Source of the DNA: Tetranychus cinnabarinus | Taxonomy: Eukaryota > Arthropoda > Arachnida > Trombidiformes > Tetranychidae | Direction of reading: 5' to 3' | Length of the DNA: 64,000 nucleotides | Assembly (NCBI GenBank): GCA_022266195.1 | Contig: WHVY01000001.1 | Coordinates: 15,252,001-15,316,000, forward strand | In this document: piece after piece, positions 51,692-61,928 of the stretch | How the letters are laid out: each line of letters opens with the position of its first letter | Position numbering within the stretch: position 1 is the first letter of the stretch | Notes under the pieces: model-generated | The model's database searches: none | The model's input: only the letters and a program-made list of their open reading frames with translations | What the model was told of the DNA's origin: nothing | Position numbers and translations under genes: made by a program

Positions 51692-51696
51692 AACCC
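51692..51696. repeat. Target-site duplication AACCC, left copy
   Basis: Five bases AACCC directly precede the 5' LTR and recur directly after the 3' LTR (56225-56229). Removing the element leaves a single AACCC in continuous flanking sequence, as expected for a 5-bp Ty1/copia integration. Confidence 0.9.
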
Positions 51697-51948
51697 TGTT
51701 GGAAATAGCAATAATAATCTGCTTTTCTTGTGAGCTCACCTCGTGAGCTCATACTTTACTTACTGAGCTCAAGATTTAGCTTAATCTTGTGTGTGAGCTC
51801 ACCTCGTGAGCTCACGACTTTCTATGTTTCTAATGAGCCCTCAAGCTATTTTAAACCCTTTTCCGTTTCCCTAAACCATGTATAAATAGCGTGAGCTCAC
51901 CAACTAAAACTAACTTCTCTTTTACTTTCAATAAAGATAATTTCAACA
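51697..51948 (+). repeat. 5' LTR of the Copia element
   Basis: 252 bp. It contains six GAGCTC sites, two of them as paired GTGAGCTCACCTCGTGAGCT blocks, a TATAAATA box at 51881-51888 and AATAAA at 51930-51935. Confidence 0.97.
51881..51888 (+). promoter_or_regulatory. LTR TATA box
   Basis: TATAAATA about 68 bases before the LTR end, followed within 10 bases by a GTGAGCTCAC palindrome. It is the likely core promoter for the genomic RNA. Confidence 0.7.
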
Positions 51949-51962
51949 GGTTATGGGCCCAG
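51949..51962 (+). promoter_or_regulatory. Primer binding site, half initiator tRNA-Met
   Basis: GGTTATGGGCCCAG begins at the first base after the LTR. Its complement CTGGGCCCATAACC is the anticodon arm of eukaryotic initiator tRNA-Met (CAT anticodon inside), the cleaved-tRNA priming mode known from Drosophila copia. It is not complementary to a tRNA 3' end. Confidence 0.85.
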
Positions 51963-52053
51963 CCACGTTTCCTTTGTAATTTCATATAGTTTGCTATAAG
52001 TTTACTCTTTCACTATTGTGCCTTTAGATCCTTTTCTTTTTACTACTTGCAAG

Positions 52054-53526
52054 ATGGAGACAGTTGATCGTCAACTTCCAATACTAAGCTTAAACAATTA
52101 TCAACGATGGAAATTCGACTTGCTTTCTGCTCTACGTGCGAGAGATCTTCTGGATCATGCTTTAGGTAAAAGTTCACCTCCTGAGCTCAATGGTGAAGAT
52201 GTCAATAGTGCCGAACTTCTCAAACAATGGAATACAAAAGATGCCAAAGCAATCAGTCTGATTGCAGCCACGCTGGACGAGGAACATCATGTGCTGATCA
52301 GAAGTTGCAGTTCCTCTGCGGATGTCTGGAGAACAATAATCAACTACAGAGAACAGTCAAGTGATACTAATGTTATTGAGCTCAATCAAAAGTTTATTGA
52401 TTTCAAGTTTAAGACCTCTCATTCGGTGAGCTCATACATAGCTGAGTTGTCTGGTATTCTCAAGTCCTTGGCTGATATCAACAGTAGTCCAAGTGAACAT
52501 TTTGTCATTGCCAAAATCATCAAAGATCTTCCTGATAGGTTCAAGCACTTTCGTACAAGTTGGAATATAATCAAAGCCAGTGGTACTCCTTTATCCTTAG
52601 ATATTCTCAAGTCTCAATTACTGGCTGCTGAGCGTGAGCTCACGCGTGAAAACCATTCCAGTCCTGAGGAAGTGAGGAATGAAGCCTTGGTAGCTGATGG
52701 TACTCGTAATTTCAAGCAGGGCATGTCAAAGGCTCGGTGCTATAGATGTGGAAAGCGAGGACATTACAGTCGAGATTGTAGGAAGAACCGTGGTTTTAAT
52801 CAACACAGATTTGGTCAAAGAAACAATAATGAAGTGAATCTGGTCGTGAGCTCATCTATAAAACAATCAGATTCTACTTGGACGTTAGATTCTGGTGCCT
52901 CAGCACATATGACTAGGCATAAAGAGTGGTTTACAAATTTGGTTCTTTTCAATAAACCATTAAGTGTTTCGGTTGGAGATGATCATGAGCTCATGGTTAA
53001 AGGTAAAGGAACTGTTGCTGTTCAACTATATGATGGTGATAAATGGAGTGATGGAAAACTTCGAGATGTGCTCTATGTCCCTGAGCTCGGATCTCACAAC
53101 ATCTTTAGTTCAGCCATAATAACTAAAAATGGTTTTACAGTGTTACAAAAGGGAGATGATGCCTTCATCTACAATTCAAATGGACAAAAGATTCTAGTTG
53201 GAAGTAGATACAGAGACAGTGATTTGTACAGTCTCCATCTAAAGGTAATTGAGTCTAAAAGTCGTGAGCTCACTTGCAATTTGGTGCGAAATACGTCTAT
53301 TCGTGATTGGCATGAAAAGCTTGGCCATGTAGGGATACAGACTATCAATGAAATGGTTAAATCTGGTACTCTTGGAAAACTTGATAATAATGGTGAGCTC
53401 ATTGCAGACTTCTTCTGTGAACCATGTGTTCTTGGTAAAATGGCGAGACCATCTTTTAAATCTGCAAAGAAGAGAGATTGTAAAGCTGGAGAGTTCATCC
53501 ATGCAGACATAGCTGGTCCGATGTAA
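52054..53526 (+). CDS. Copia Gag-protease-integrase N-terminal part, ends at premature TAA
   Basis: From the first ATG (52054) the frame encodes a Copia-type Gag, a CCHC zinc knuckle (CYRCGKRGHYSRDC, about 52738-52779), an aspartic protease with LDSGASAH (near 52885), the GAG-pre-integrase HHCC zinc region (WHEKLGHV ... FCEPC) and the first catalytic Asp of integrase (HADIAGP), then stops at TAA 53524-53526. The frame is open further upstream from a GTG at 52018 but Gag similarity begins at the ATG. In Copia, Gag and Pol normally share one long frame, so this stop is either an inactivating mutation or a readthrough codon. GAGCTC occurs nine times here. Confidence 0.93.
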   Translation: METVDRQLPILSLNNYQRWKFDLLSALRARDLLDHALGKSSPPELNGEDVNSAELLKQWNTKDAKAISLIAATLDEEHHVLIRSCSSSADVWRTIINYREQSSDTNVIELNQKFIDFKFKTSHSVSSYIAELSGILKSLADINSSPSEHFVIAKIIKDLPDRFKHFRTSWNIIKASGTPLSLDILKSQLLAAERELTRENHSSPEEVRNEALVADGTRNFKQGMSKARCYRCGKRGHYSRDCRKNRGFNQHRFGQRNNNEVNLVVSSSIKQSDSTWTLDSGASAHMTRHKEWFTNLVLFNKPLSVSVGDDHELMVKGKGTVAVQLYDGDKWSDGKLRDVLYVPELGSHNIFSSAIITKNGFTVLQKGDDAFIYNSNGQKILVGSRYRDSDLYSLHLKVIESKSRELTCNLVRNTSIRDWHEKLGHVGIQTINEMVKSGTLGKLDNNGELIADFFCEPCVLGKMARPSFKSAKKRDCKAGEFIHADIAGPM

Positions 53527-55965
53527 GAAAGATCTCTTGTGGGTTCGAGGTATGCTCTGGTATTGAAAGATGAAATGAGCTCATATTGTCATGTTAAGTT
53601 TCTCAAAGAAAAATCTGAAGTACACACTATTCTCAATGACTTCCTGATCCAAGCTAAAGAAGAGACTGGCAATGCAGTAAGACGATTGCGTACGGATAAT
53701 GGCACTGAGTTTGTCAATGCTATGGTGCGTGAGCTCACGCGAAAATTCAAGATTTTACACGAGACATCAGCACCTGGTACACCACAACAAAATGGTTTCG
53801 TTGAAAGGCAAAATCGATCTATTGCTGAGCTCGCACGGACAATGCTGATCTCATCTGGTTTACCGAAGTATTTGTGGGCAGAAGCGATGAATACTGCATG
53901 TTACTGTCTTAATAGAACATTCAAGAAGGGTCTGGGTAATACAGCTCCATACGAGCTCTGGTATGGCAGAGCTCCAAGTTACAATCATATGGTTAAGTTT
54001 GGAGCTCAAGGATACATCTTGGTCGCTCCACATAAAAGACACAAGTGGGACCCTAAGTCTAAGTCAATGATCTTCGTTGGCTATACTAACACGGATAAAA
54101 ACTATCGCATGTATGATCCACAAGCTAAGACCGTCACTATTTCAAGAGATGTAGTGTTTAATCAATCATCAGAAACCGTGAGCTCACGGTATAAAGTCAT
54201 TGAAGAAGAGTCTTCAGACGAGGAAGAAACATCAGAAGTACAGAATTGTCAAGATGTACAAGAATTGGAACAACAAACTCAAGAGGTTACCATACCAAGG
54301 AGTAGAGGGAGACCTAAAGGTCCTAAGGAAAAGTTTGTCCCAACAAAAACCTATGAGCTCAGGTCAAAAGCCAACTTGAACCTTGTTCATAATGTAAATG
54401 AACCGATGACTTATAAAGAAGCGATTGCCAGCAAAGATTCTATCAAATGGATGCAAGCCATGGACGAAGAGATCGATGCTGCGAAGGTTAATCAAACTTG
54501 GCAACTAACAGAAAAGCCAAGAGATCGTGAGCTCATCCGTTGTAAATGGGTTTACAAGATCAAATCTGATTCTAAAGGGAGACCAAGCAGATATAAGGCT
54601 CGCTTAGTAGCAAAAGGTTTCTCGCAACGTGAAGGCATCGACTATCATGAGACTTTCGCTCCTGTTGTTAGGTTTGAATCCGTTAGAGTTGTATTGGCAT
54701 ACACAGCTTACAAAAGGCTTGAGCTCACACAGTTTGATATTAAAACAGCCTTTCTTCATGGTGAGCTCAATGAAACAATATTCATGGAACAACCTGAAGG
54801 TTACACTGATGGAAGTGACAAGGTCTGTCTACTTCGAAAAAGTCTATATGGTCTCAAGCAAGCGCCTAAAATGTGGAATGAGAAGTTTGATCAACACTTA
54901 AAATCAATTGGGTTCGTGAGCTCACTAGTAGATCCATGTGTTTACATCTATCATGACACTAATATAGAAGTCATCTTGGTTCTCTATGTTGATGATGGGC
55001 TTATAGCCTCGAATAATGCTGACAAAACGAAAGAGATAATTGAATCTCTTAAACAAAATTTTGAGATCAAGGTTGGTTCAGCAGAGACTTTCGTGGGATT
55101 AGAGATTCAACAGTCTCAAAATTGTAGTGAGCTCACCATAAAACAAGAAGCGTATGCAACCAAAGTACTTCAAAGATTCAACATGCTGGACTGCAAACCA
55201 GTCAATTCACCAGCGGATCCTCACATAAAATTGACTTCTGAGGAATGTCCAGTAACTAACGAAGAACGTGAGCTCATGAGTAATGTTCCATATTTAGAAG
55301 CTGTTGGTTCACTTATGTTCTTAGCCGTAGTTTCAAGACCTGATTTATCCTATGCAGTCTCGAAAGTATCGCAATTTTCATCGAATCCAGGACAGATACA
55401 TTGGCAAGCAGTCAAAAGGATCTTAAGATATCTAAAAGGAACAACTAAATCAGCAATAAGATATTCAAGTTCCCGCGAGCTCATTGAATTGAAGGCATAC
55501 AGCGATGCGGATTTCGCTACGGATCAAGAGAATAGAAGATCCGTATCTGGTACTATGGTTACTCTATGTGGAGGAGCTGTCTGCTGGTCTTCAAGAGCTC
55601 AAAGAGGTATTTCACAATCCACAACAGAATCTGAATATGTCGCTGCTGCTGAAGCTGTTAAAGACGCAAAGTGGAGTTACCAATTACTTTGTAATCTAGG
55701 AGCTCAAATTCCTTTACCAATAAAACTTTACTGCGACAATCAAGCAGCTATAGCATTGGTTAAAAACGCTTGCTACAACAAGAGATCTAAACATATTGAT
55801 GTGAAATATCATTTTATAAGAGAAGAACAAGCCAATGGAATGATACAACTTGAGTATATTTCCACAGATGCACAGCCTGCTGATTTCTTAACTAAAGCAC
55901 TCGTTGGTCCGCTTATGGAAAAATGTAAAAGCTTATCTGGTATGATAAGTGCAGATTATTCTTGA
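53527..55965 (+). CDS. Copia integrase C-terminal part, reverse transcriptase, RNase H
   Basis: Same frame as the upstream Gag frame, immediately after the TAA. It carries the remaining integrase triad residues (RTDNGTEF and the Glu in VERQNRS), then the RT_2 family reverse transcriptase (KARLVAKGFSQ, FDIKTAFLHG, catalytic YVDDG near 54984-54998) and Copia RNase H (YSDADFATD, TTESEYVA, LYCDNQAAI, SKHIDVKYH). It ends at TGA 55963-55965, just before the 3' LTR. No other frameshift or stop was found over more than 800 codons, which fits a very recent lesion at 53524. Sixteen GAGCTC sites fall here in all three codon phases. Confidence 0.93.
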   Translation, partial: ERSLVGSRYALVLKDEMSSYCHVKFLKEKSEVHTILNDFLIQAKEETGNAVRRLRTDNGTEFVNAMVRELTRKFKILHETSAPGTPQQNGFVERQNRSIAELARTMLISSGLPKYLWAEAMNTACYCLNRTFKKGLGNTAPYELWYGRAPSYNHMVKFGAQGYILVAPHKRHKWDPKSKSMIFVGYTNTDKNYRMYDPQAKTVTISRDVVFNQSSETVSSRYKVIEEESSDEEETSEVQNCQDVQELEQQTQEVTIPRSRGRPKGPKEKFVPTKTYELRSKANLNLVHNVNEPMTYKEAIASKDSIKWMQAMDEEIDAAKVNQTWQLTEKPRDRELIRCKWVYKIKSDSKGRPSRYKARLVAKGFSQREGIDYHETFAPVVRFESVRVVLAYTAYKRLELTQFDIKTAFLHGELNETIFMEQPEGYTDGSDKVCLLRKSLYGLKQAPKMWNEKFDQHLKSIGFVSSLVDPCVYIYHDTNIEVILVLYVDDGLIASNNADKTKEIIESLKQNFEIKVGSAETFVGLEIQQSQNCSELTIKQEAYATKVLQRFNMLDCKPVNSPADPHIKLTSEECPVTNEERELMSNVPYLEAVGSLMFLAVVSRPDLSYAVSKVSQFSSNPGQIHWQAVKRILRYLKGTTKSAIRYSSSRELIELKAYSDADFATDQENRRSVSGTMVTLCGGAVCWSSRAQRGISQSTTESEYVAAAEAVKDAKWSYQLLCNLGAQIPLPIKLYCDNQAAIALVKNACYNKRSKHIDVKYHFIREEQANGMIQLEYISTDAQPADFLTKALVGPLMEKCKSLSGMISADYS

Positions 55966-55972
55966 GAGGGAG
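55964..55972 (+). promoter_or_regulatory. Polypurine tract
   Basis: GAGAGGGAG lies directly against the 3' LTR and overlaps the pol stop codon by two bases; it is the expected plus-strand primer site. Confidence 0.85.
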
Positions 55973-56224
55973 TGTTGGAAATAGCAATAATAATCTGCTT
56001 TTCTTGTGAGCTCACCTCGTGAGCTCATACTTTACTTACTGAGCTCAAGATTTAGCTTAATCTTGTGTGTGAGCTCACCTCGTGAGCTCACGACTTTCTA
56101 TGTTTCTAATGAGCCCTCAAGCTATTTTAAACCCTTTTCCGTTTCCCTAAACCATGTATAAATAGCGTGAGCTCACCAACTAAAACTAACTTCTCTTTTA
56201 CTTTCAATAAAGATAATTTCAACA
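55973..56224 (+). repeat. 3' LTR of the Copia element
   Basis: 252 bp, identical by eye to the 5' LTR, with the same six GAGCTC sites and the same polyadenylation-type AATAAA near its end. Confidence 0.97.
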
Positions 56225-56229
56225 AACCC
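56225..56229. repeat. Target-site duplication AACCC, right copy
   Basis: Direct repeat of 51692-51696. Confidence 0.9.
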
Positions 56230-57885
56230 TGTTCAATATCCTTTACTGTTCAAGTTTAATGAACTTGCCAGAAACTAAAGCCATCGAGTCCAACATTGAA
56301 ACTCACCTTTACATCCATTCAGTCAAATCAAGTTCAATTATTTATATTTACTGATTTTACAATCAAAAAAACCCTTAGCCTTGAGGGTTAAAATTGTGAA
56401 AATTTAGGATCAAGTTAACCCAAATTAGGTATAAAAATAAGGTTATTCAATTGAAAATAACAATTTCATTACAACCATTTTATGCCTTCATTTTCATTGT
56501 TCAATCTTATTCATTTGCCATTAAGGAATCTAGAATGCTTTTTTTATCGTTTGTCTTGAATCTTTATCAAATCCATGATAACCTTCAATATCCTTTCAAA
56601 AATCTTATTGGTCTTCAATAATTGGATAACTTACATTATTACCATCATTTTTACTGAATGTAATATTCTGAACATTTACTTTTTTGTTCCTCTTTTTTTT
56701 CACTCAAAATGTGAATTACACATTTGATGCACTTGAACTGAGAGTAACTTCAGATGAAAATTGAATACAAATTTTATCACATATTTAACACAGCTGATCA
56801 ATAATGTTGTTAACATTTAATACCATACAATTGGAATGGTTAAACTTTTAAATAGCAACAAAATAAAGAGTGAAAAAAGGTGAAAAAATGAAAATTTGCT
56901 CGTCTTGTTAGAAGGCTTTAGACAACCTTTTTTGTCAACATCAATTTTCAATTCAACTTTGCTTCAACAAATTTGATGTATACATTTTATGTACAAATGA
57001 TTGGGTTCCTTTCGACCTTTAATGTTGAATCTTTAATAAATTAATCGAATTGTCATCTTTATCATTATCTCTCCATTTCAGCATGATAATTGTTCAGTTC
57101 AATGTACTCAACCTTCACCTACCTTAAGAGCCAGAAAAACCAAAAAAAAAAGTCAAAATCAATTTCAAGTCTATTCAATTTAGATGAATAAACTTTTCAA
57201 GACACCAATTAATGGTCTTTTTGTAATCATATTTCACATGAATGCTTGAAACTTCAATGATTAATCAAGGTTTGTCAGTTATTTAGTGTTATCAACCTTT
57301 TAATGGTTCATTTGATTATATATCTAACAGCTTTTTGTTAAATGGTTTGTCAAGCTGTTGAGATTTTAGTAAATTGATTTTCATTTACAATTAAGAGTAC
57401 AAAATTACATCAACCTTTTATGTATAAAACAAAAGTCAACGAATATTAAATGATTAAATTCTGGGCTTTCAATTTCTTTGGCGTAACTTGAATCAAAAGA
57501 GAGCAAAAAAGCTATTCAATCCATTGTGTACTGGAGTTGCTTCAATGCAAGAAATGATGATTAAAAACAATTGGCTCTTTGTTTTGTGTTGCCTTTAAAA
57601 ATCAACCTTCTTTTAAAGATTCATGAAAAATTCATTAAATTCACGGTGAAAGTGCTTATCAAATTTAATATTATTCTGGAAACATTTTCCATTTTATATA
57701 TTTTTTATCTTTTTGAGCTTTTATCGATATTTTTAGTGATATATTTTTGTTTAACAATGATATGCAAGTATGGATGTAAAAAAAGAGAATTGAATTGATT
57801 TTATAATAAATAATGAAAATTGAATGGTTCTTGTTTCATTTTCCTTTGGAGTTTCATTTTGGATTTTGCTTTACTCCTGTTATAG
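56230..57885. other. Intergenic between Copia and the bestrophin 3' end
   Basis: AT-rich, with one ORF at 57571-57798 rich in hydrophobic residues that begins at ATG but has no recognised family; compositional bias could explain it. The last part is the bestrophin 3' UTR. Confidence 0.4.
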
Positions 57886-60800
57886 TCAATCGTTGGTTGA
57901 TTTACTAATTAGTTGAGTTATGCTTGTCACTGTTGACTGATTGCTTCCCGGTGACAGTGATTCCTGTGATGAGGTTGGTTCGTAAACTGGTTCAGAATGT
58001 TCCAGTTCTGATTGTTGGCTGGTTTCTTTGGGTAAACCTGGATCTTCTCCATTATCTTCATTTGTTGCTTTCACTGGTTGATAATTTGATGAAGATTGCA
58101 GGTGATTTGGAGGTATTGGAGGTAGATTTGATGAAGAATCCAGATTCCTAATTGATATTGGATCATCACTGTCCATCAAGTCATTTTCATAAACTAATAA
58201 TTTAGATTAAATACGATTGGGAAAAGAAAACAAGGAAATGTTATTTAACATGAATATTTTTTAAGATTATAACGATTGATAGATGCTTATTGATTTTCAA
58301 CTTACCCAAGCTTGAGGTTCCATCATCACCTTTACCATAATCATCTCTTCGGTAATTTATGTATGGATATTTGTTGTTACCATAATTGTAATTCAAACCA
58401 TAAGATGATTCATCCATTGAGACTGATTGAGGTCGAGTGCGAGGTTGAGGTAGTTGACCGGCTGCTGTTGATGAGGAAATGGTCGATTGAGATTGCAGTG
58501 ATAAACCATCGGTCAGATCAATAACCAGTGATCGCTGGTCATCTTGATTTCCTGATTTTGATCGATTAATTATGCTTCGTCGAGCATGATTAGGTGAAGG
58601 TGAAATACGGTTAACAATATCTTCAACTGAATCTCTTGAGAAAAGTGATGAAGATACTGAACCTTTGAGTGTTGCATTGTTAATGTTATTGCTGATGGAA
58701 ACCTTGCGAGTTCGACGTCGAGGAGATTTCAGGCTAAACGAAGTATTTAATGAATGAATTCCAGAGTTTGGGAAAGATCCTTTCTCCGTTCCGACAGATC
58801 CTGGTTTCAAGGTTGCTGCGGAAACATTTTCAACAGATGAACCAAGAATCATGTTGGTTATCCGGGAACCAATGAAATCTGGTAATATGTTTAAGGCTGA
58901 TTGTGATATGGATGATGGTGGACGACGACCGGATGAACTTTGATTTTGTCGATAGTCCATGTCTTGATCTTGAGTGTTGAACATTAAGTTGGACATTAAA
59001 TCAGCGCTAGGACTGTTAGGAGGAGTCAAGTACTGTGTCATCGGGTCAACTTCATCCTCCATAATGGTTTCCAGTGAGGGAGGAATAAATTCACTCTCTT
59101 CTGAGTTAATTTCTAAATTAATGGCTGATCCAAGGTAAGGTTGATTTCTCAGTCCCATCGATGATTTAGTGTAAGGTAAGGTAGGCGAAGATTCATCCCA
59201 GTAAGAGTCACGTTGTAGACGCGGAAATTTATTGTACATTGAGTCAACAATTATCATAGAGACAACCAGATTACGGTCAAGTATCCAATTTAACTCAAAA
59301 TCATCATCATCTTCACCAAAAGGGTTAATCAGTTGTTCAGCCACCTTGAGCCAACCCATGAAAAAGAAAAACTCTAAAATTGTAAATATGGGTACATAAA
59401 GGTCAATATCATAGCCTGAGTAACCTTGTGCTGGGTCAAGGTATTGTCGAGCCACAAGGGTAGCAAAAAAGTAAGTGTAAACAGCAATGGTAACCGTTTG
59501 AGTGTAAACCAAAGGTATTGAAATCCAATCAAAAGCAAACAGATCACCACCCATTGATCTAAAACGGTAAGCTTCGGTTAATATTTGCTTCATTAAAATG
59601 TCATCCTTGATGCGACCCTCTTTACGAGCTCGAATTGTTAAATTGGTAAACCAAGCGGCTGGAAGCCACCATTTACCATGTGTCCCGGTAACTTCATCAT
59701 AAGCAAGTTTCTCCTCTTTGGTCATTAAACCTGCTTCAACAAGATGATCCAGAGTAGGGAAACGTCTACGAACCGATGTGCTAATGGCCTGGAAACACAA
59801 AGATTGCAGCAATAACAGATAACGAGCCAGTGTTCGCCGAATAATTCGACCTCTCTCATCGTTACCATGAATATATCCTGCTATCATCAATAGCAAACTA
59901 ATAATTGAAAAAAATAGACATAATTAAAAAGTGTTTCTTGCTTATTTCATAACCAAATATTAATAATTTCAATAAATAAAAAATCATTATTCAAGTAAAC
60001 AGAGAGATTTTGATCTCTTCTTGTGATTCTATCTTAAATAATAAAACTAGCTATAGATATTTATATCTTATTAATTATGCAAATGACAGCTAGTCTTTTC
60101 AATTTACTCGTAACAATTTAGTTTCGTTTGATCCAGAAAAAATGAAACCTATTTCATGAAATTTCTCATAAATTTTAGGTAACATGTGAAGATGAAAAGG
60201 CAAAAATGAGAAACAAAGTAAATGTGAGAAATTGTTTAACAAATGTTGTTAGTGAAAGAAGAGGTTTGAAATTTTCCGTTTTATCTGATTTTAAATTCTA
60301 TTTTTTACGATTTCTTCTTACTCATGAAATATTAATAAATTTATTGATAATTTACTTACTCATCAGGCCATGGGATGGCTGAGAATTGTTTCCACCAGCG
60401 GTTAACCACTATAGAAACGTAAAAACCAAGCACAAATGAAAGTGGAATCAACTTGGTAAAGGCTTCACAATATAGAGCAACTTTTTCAAATACTCTGTAA
60501 TAAGATGATAATAAGATGATTATAAACAAGGTAATTATTAATTAACAATTTTAAAATACATATTTGATTGGTTATTAAAAAGAAATTAAAATGAATATTA
60601 ATCACGTTGAGAGATTTTAAAATGCTTCCTAACCATATTTTCGTATGGTCTTGTATAACCTTTTATCTTGATATCGTCTGTCTATTTGTAATGTTACAAA
60701 CAATCAATCGATGAATCGAACGCTTTTAATTTCCCTTTTCAGGAAAATTAATATTCAAATTATTCTTTAATCGGCTGAAAATATGAAATTAAAACCAAAT

Positions 60801-61928
60801 AAATTTAAAAATAAATATTCGTTTCATTGTTGATTGATTTGTTTGAATGTTTAACCTTTCAATCAGTCTATTTCTTGACTTAAATTCAATCAACTTGATT
60901 AGGAATGAAACGTTTCTTGTTTGCATATCAATTCATTTTGTATCCATAAACAAACCTAAACTAGAAGCAACTTAAAATTAGGTTTAAAATAGCATTCTAA
61001 TTCAATAGACTAACTAACCTAAATTTAATTTTCCCATATTCCTGCCAATGATTTTAATAATCATGTTCAACTTTAATCAAATTAATCCAGGATTCATTTT
61101 CTTCCTCAATACAACTTGAGATGAAAAATATCATAATTAGTTGACACAACAAGCATCTTAACAGGTTAATCTTTAATATTTGATTGATTGTAATTCAAGT
61201 AACTTACACTAATTAACTGTAAGCTAATCAATTTACTTTCATAGCAATCCCATAAACCATGTCATTTTCAGTGTTTTGTTTTTGCTTGAGTTAAGCCTTT
61301 AACTCTAATACCTACATCAATAAAAACACGAGCTCAATTGTTAAAGTAAATTTTTCTGCTTGTTTGTTATTTAATCATCATTGCAAACAAGAAGAAATGT
61401 TGTTGATTGTTTACCATGTGAGATCAAAATGTCAATCGTTGATAGTACAAAAATCAAAAACAAAAGTAAACCTTGAAGACAACATTTGTAACCCAATCAA
61501 GTGAAGTTGTAGATTGAACATGAAAAACTGAGATTACCATCAAACACAGCATTATCACCGAGTTGAAATGACTGAGGGAAACTGTTGAAAATGTCTGATT
61601 GACCCAAATTAACAAAGTAAATTGACACTATTGATTCTGGTCAAATCAACAAAGACCAGATCAGCAAAATGTCACAAAGGTTAGACTGTCTTGGTGAATA
61701 TAATGGATGGGAAATGGTGTAATGGATAAAAGCAAATTTTCAATCTTACCTACGCTGTGGATCTGTTAACCCATAACGATAAACTAGACTAAGGCTATAA
61801 TAGCAGGTACAAAAGATCAACATTTCACGATATAGAAGTTTATAAATGCTTCCTTTCCAGCGAACCAACAGCTTGGCAAATCCAGCTAGCTGGGTGTTGG
61901 CAACGTTCAGTGAATAAGTAATGGTCAT
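57886..61928 (-). CDS. BEST: Bestrophin, calcium-activated chloride channel
   Basis: Bestrophins are pentameric Ca2+-gated anion channels of the plasma membrane or ER. Exons 61928-61750, 60494-60360, 59897-58306 and 58193-57886 give 737 aa. The N-terminus MTITYSLNVANTQL and KGSIYKLLYRE, the FEKVALYCE segment, LGFYVSIVVNRWW, the RFPTLDHLVEAG loop, DWISIPLVYTQ and the Ca2+-clasp acidic cluster INPFGEDDDDFELNWI are all hallmarks. The first about 370 residues are the channel; the rest is a long Ser/Asn-rich cytoplasmic tail with no known domain, as in other arthropod bestrophins. Intron 1 (60495-61749) is 1.25 kb. The start Met is immediately followed by the family-typical TIT. Nothing looks damaged. 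Confidence 0.95.
58307..59896 (-). other. Bestrophin tail: low-complexity Ser/Asn-rich region (within exon 3)
   Basis: The 3' part of exon 3 (roughly 58310-59060) encodes a disordered tail with basic patches such as SPRRRTRK and several SxxxS clusters, which are plausible phosphorylation targets. It is noted separately because it makes this bestrophin about twice the length of the channel core. Confidence 0.5.
60495..61749 (-). other. Intron 1 of bestrophin
   Basis: Donor AG|GTAAGA at 61749 and acceptor ATTACAG at 60495. The Arg codon is split AG|A. No element recognised inside. Confidence 0.75.

Larger units (their letters stand above)
51697..56224 (+). mobile_element. Full-length Copia (Ty1/copia) LTR retrotransposon, young insertion
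   Basis: 4528 bp with two 252-bp LTRs that I read as identical, TG...CA termini (TGTTGG...CAACA), a 5-bp target duplication, primer binding site, polypurine tract and one gag-pol frame. Domain order Gag, zinc knuckle, aspartic protease, integrase, reverse transcriptase, RNase H is diagnostic for Ty1/copia (integrase before RT). Identical LTRs imply very recent insertion. The only lesion noticed is an in-frame TAA in the integrase region. The palindrome GAGCTC is present about 37 times in LTRs and coding region. It lies between the GPCR and bestrophin genes and interrupts neither. Confidence 0.97.

Noticed and set aside
52018..52053. Upstream extension of the Copia Gag frame from a GTG
   Set aside because: Eukaryotic initiation at GTG is unlikely and Gag similarity begins after the ATG at 52054.
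52183..55705. Explaining the GAGCTC excess by a preference for Glu-Leu dipeptides
   Set aside because: Sites also occur in two other codon phases and in the LTRs, and some Glu-Leu pairs use other codons, so peptide bias alone is not enough.
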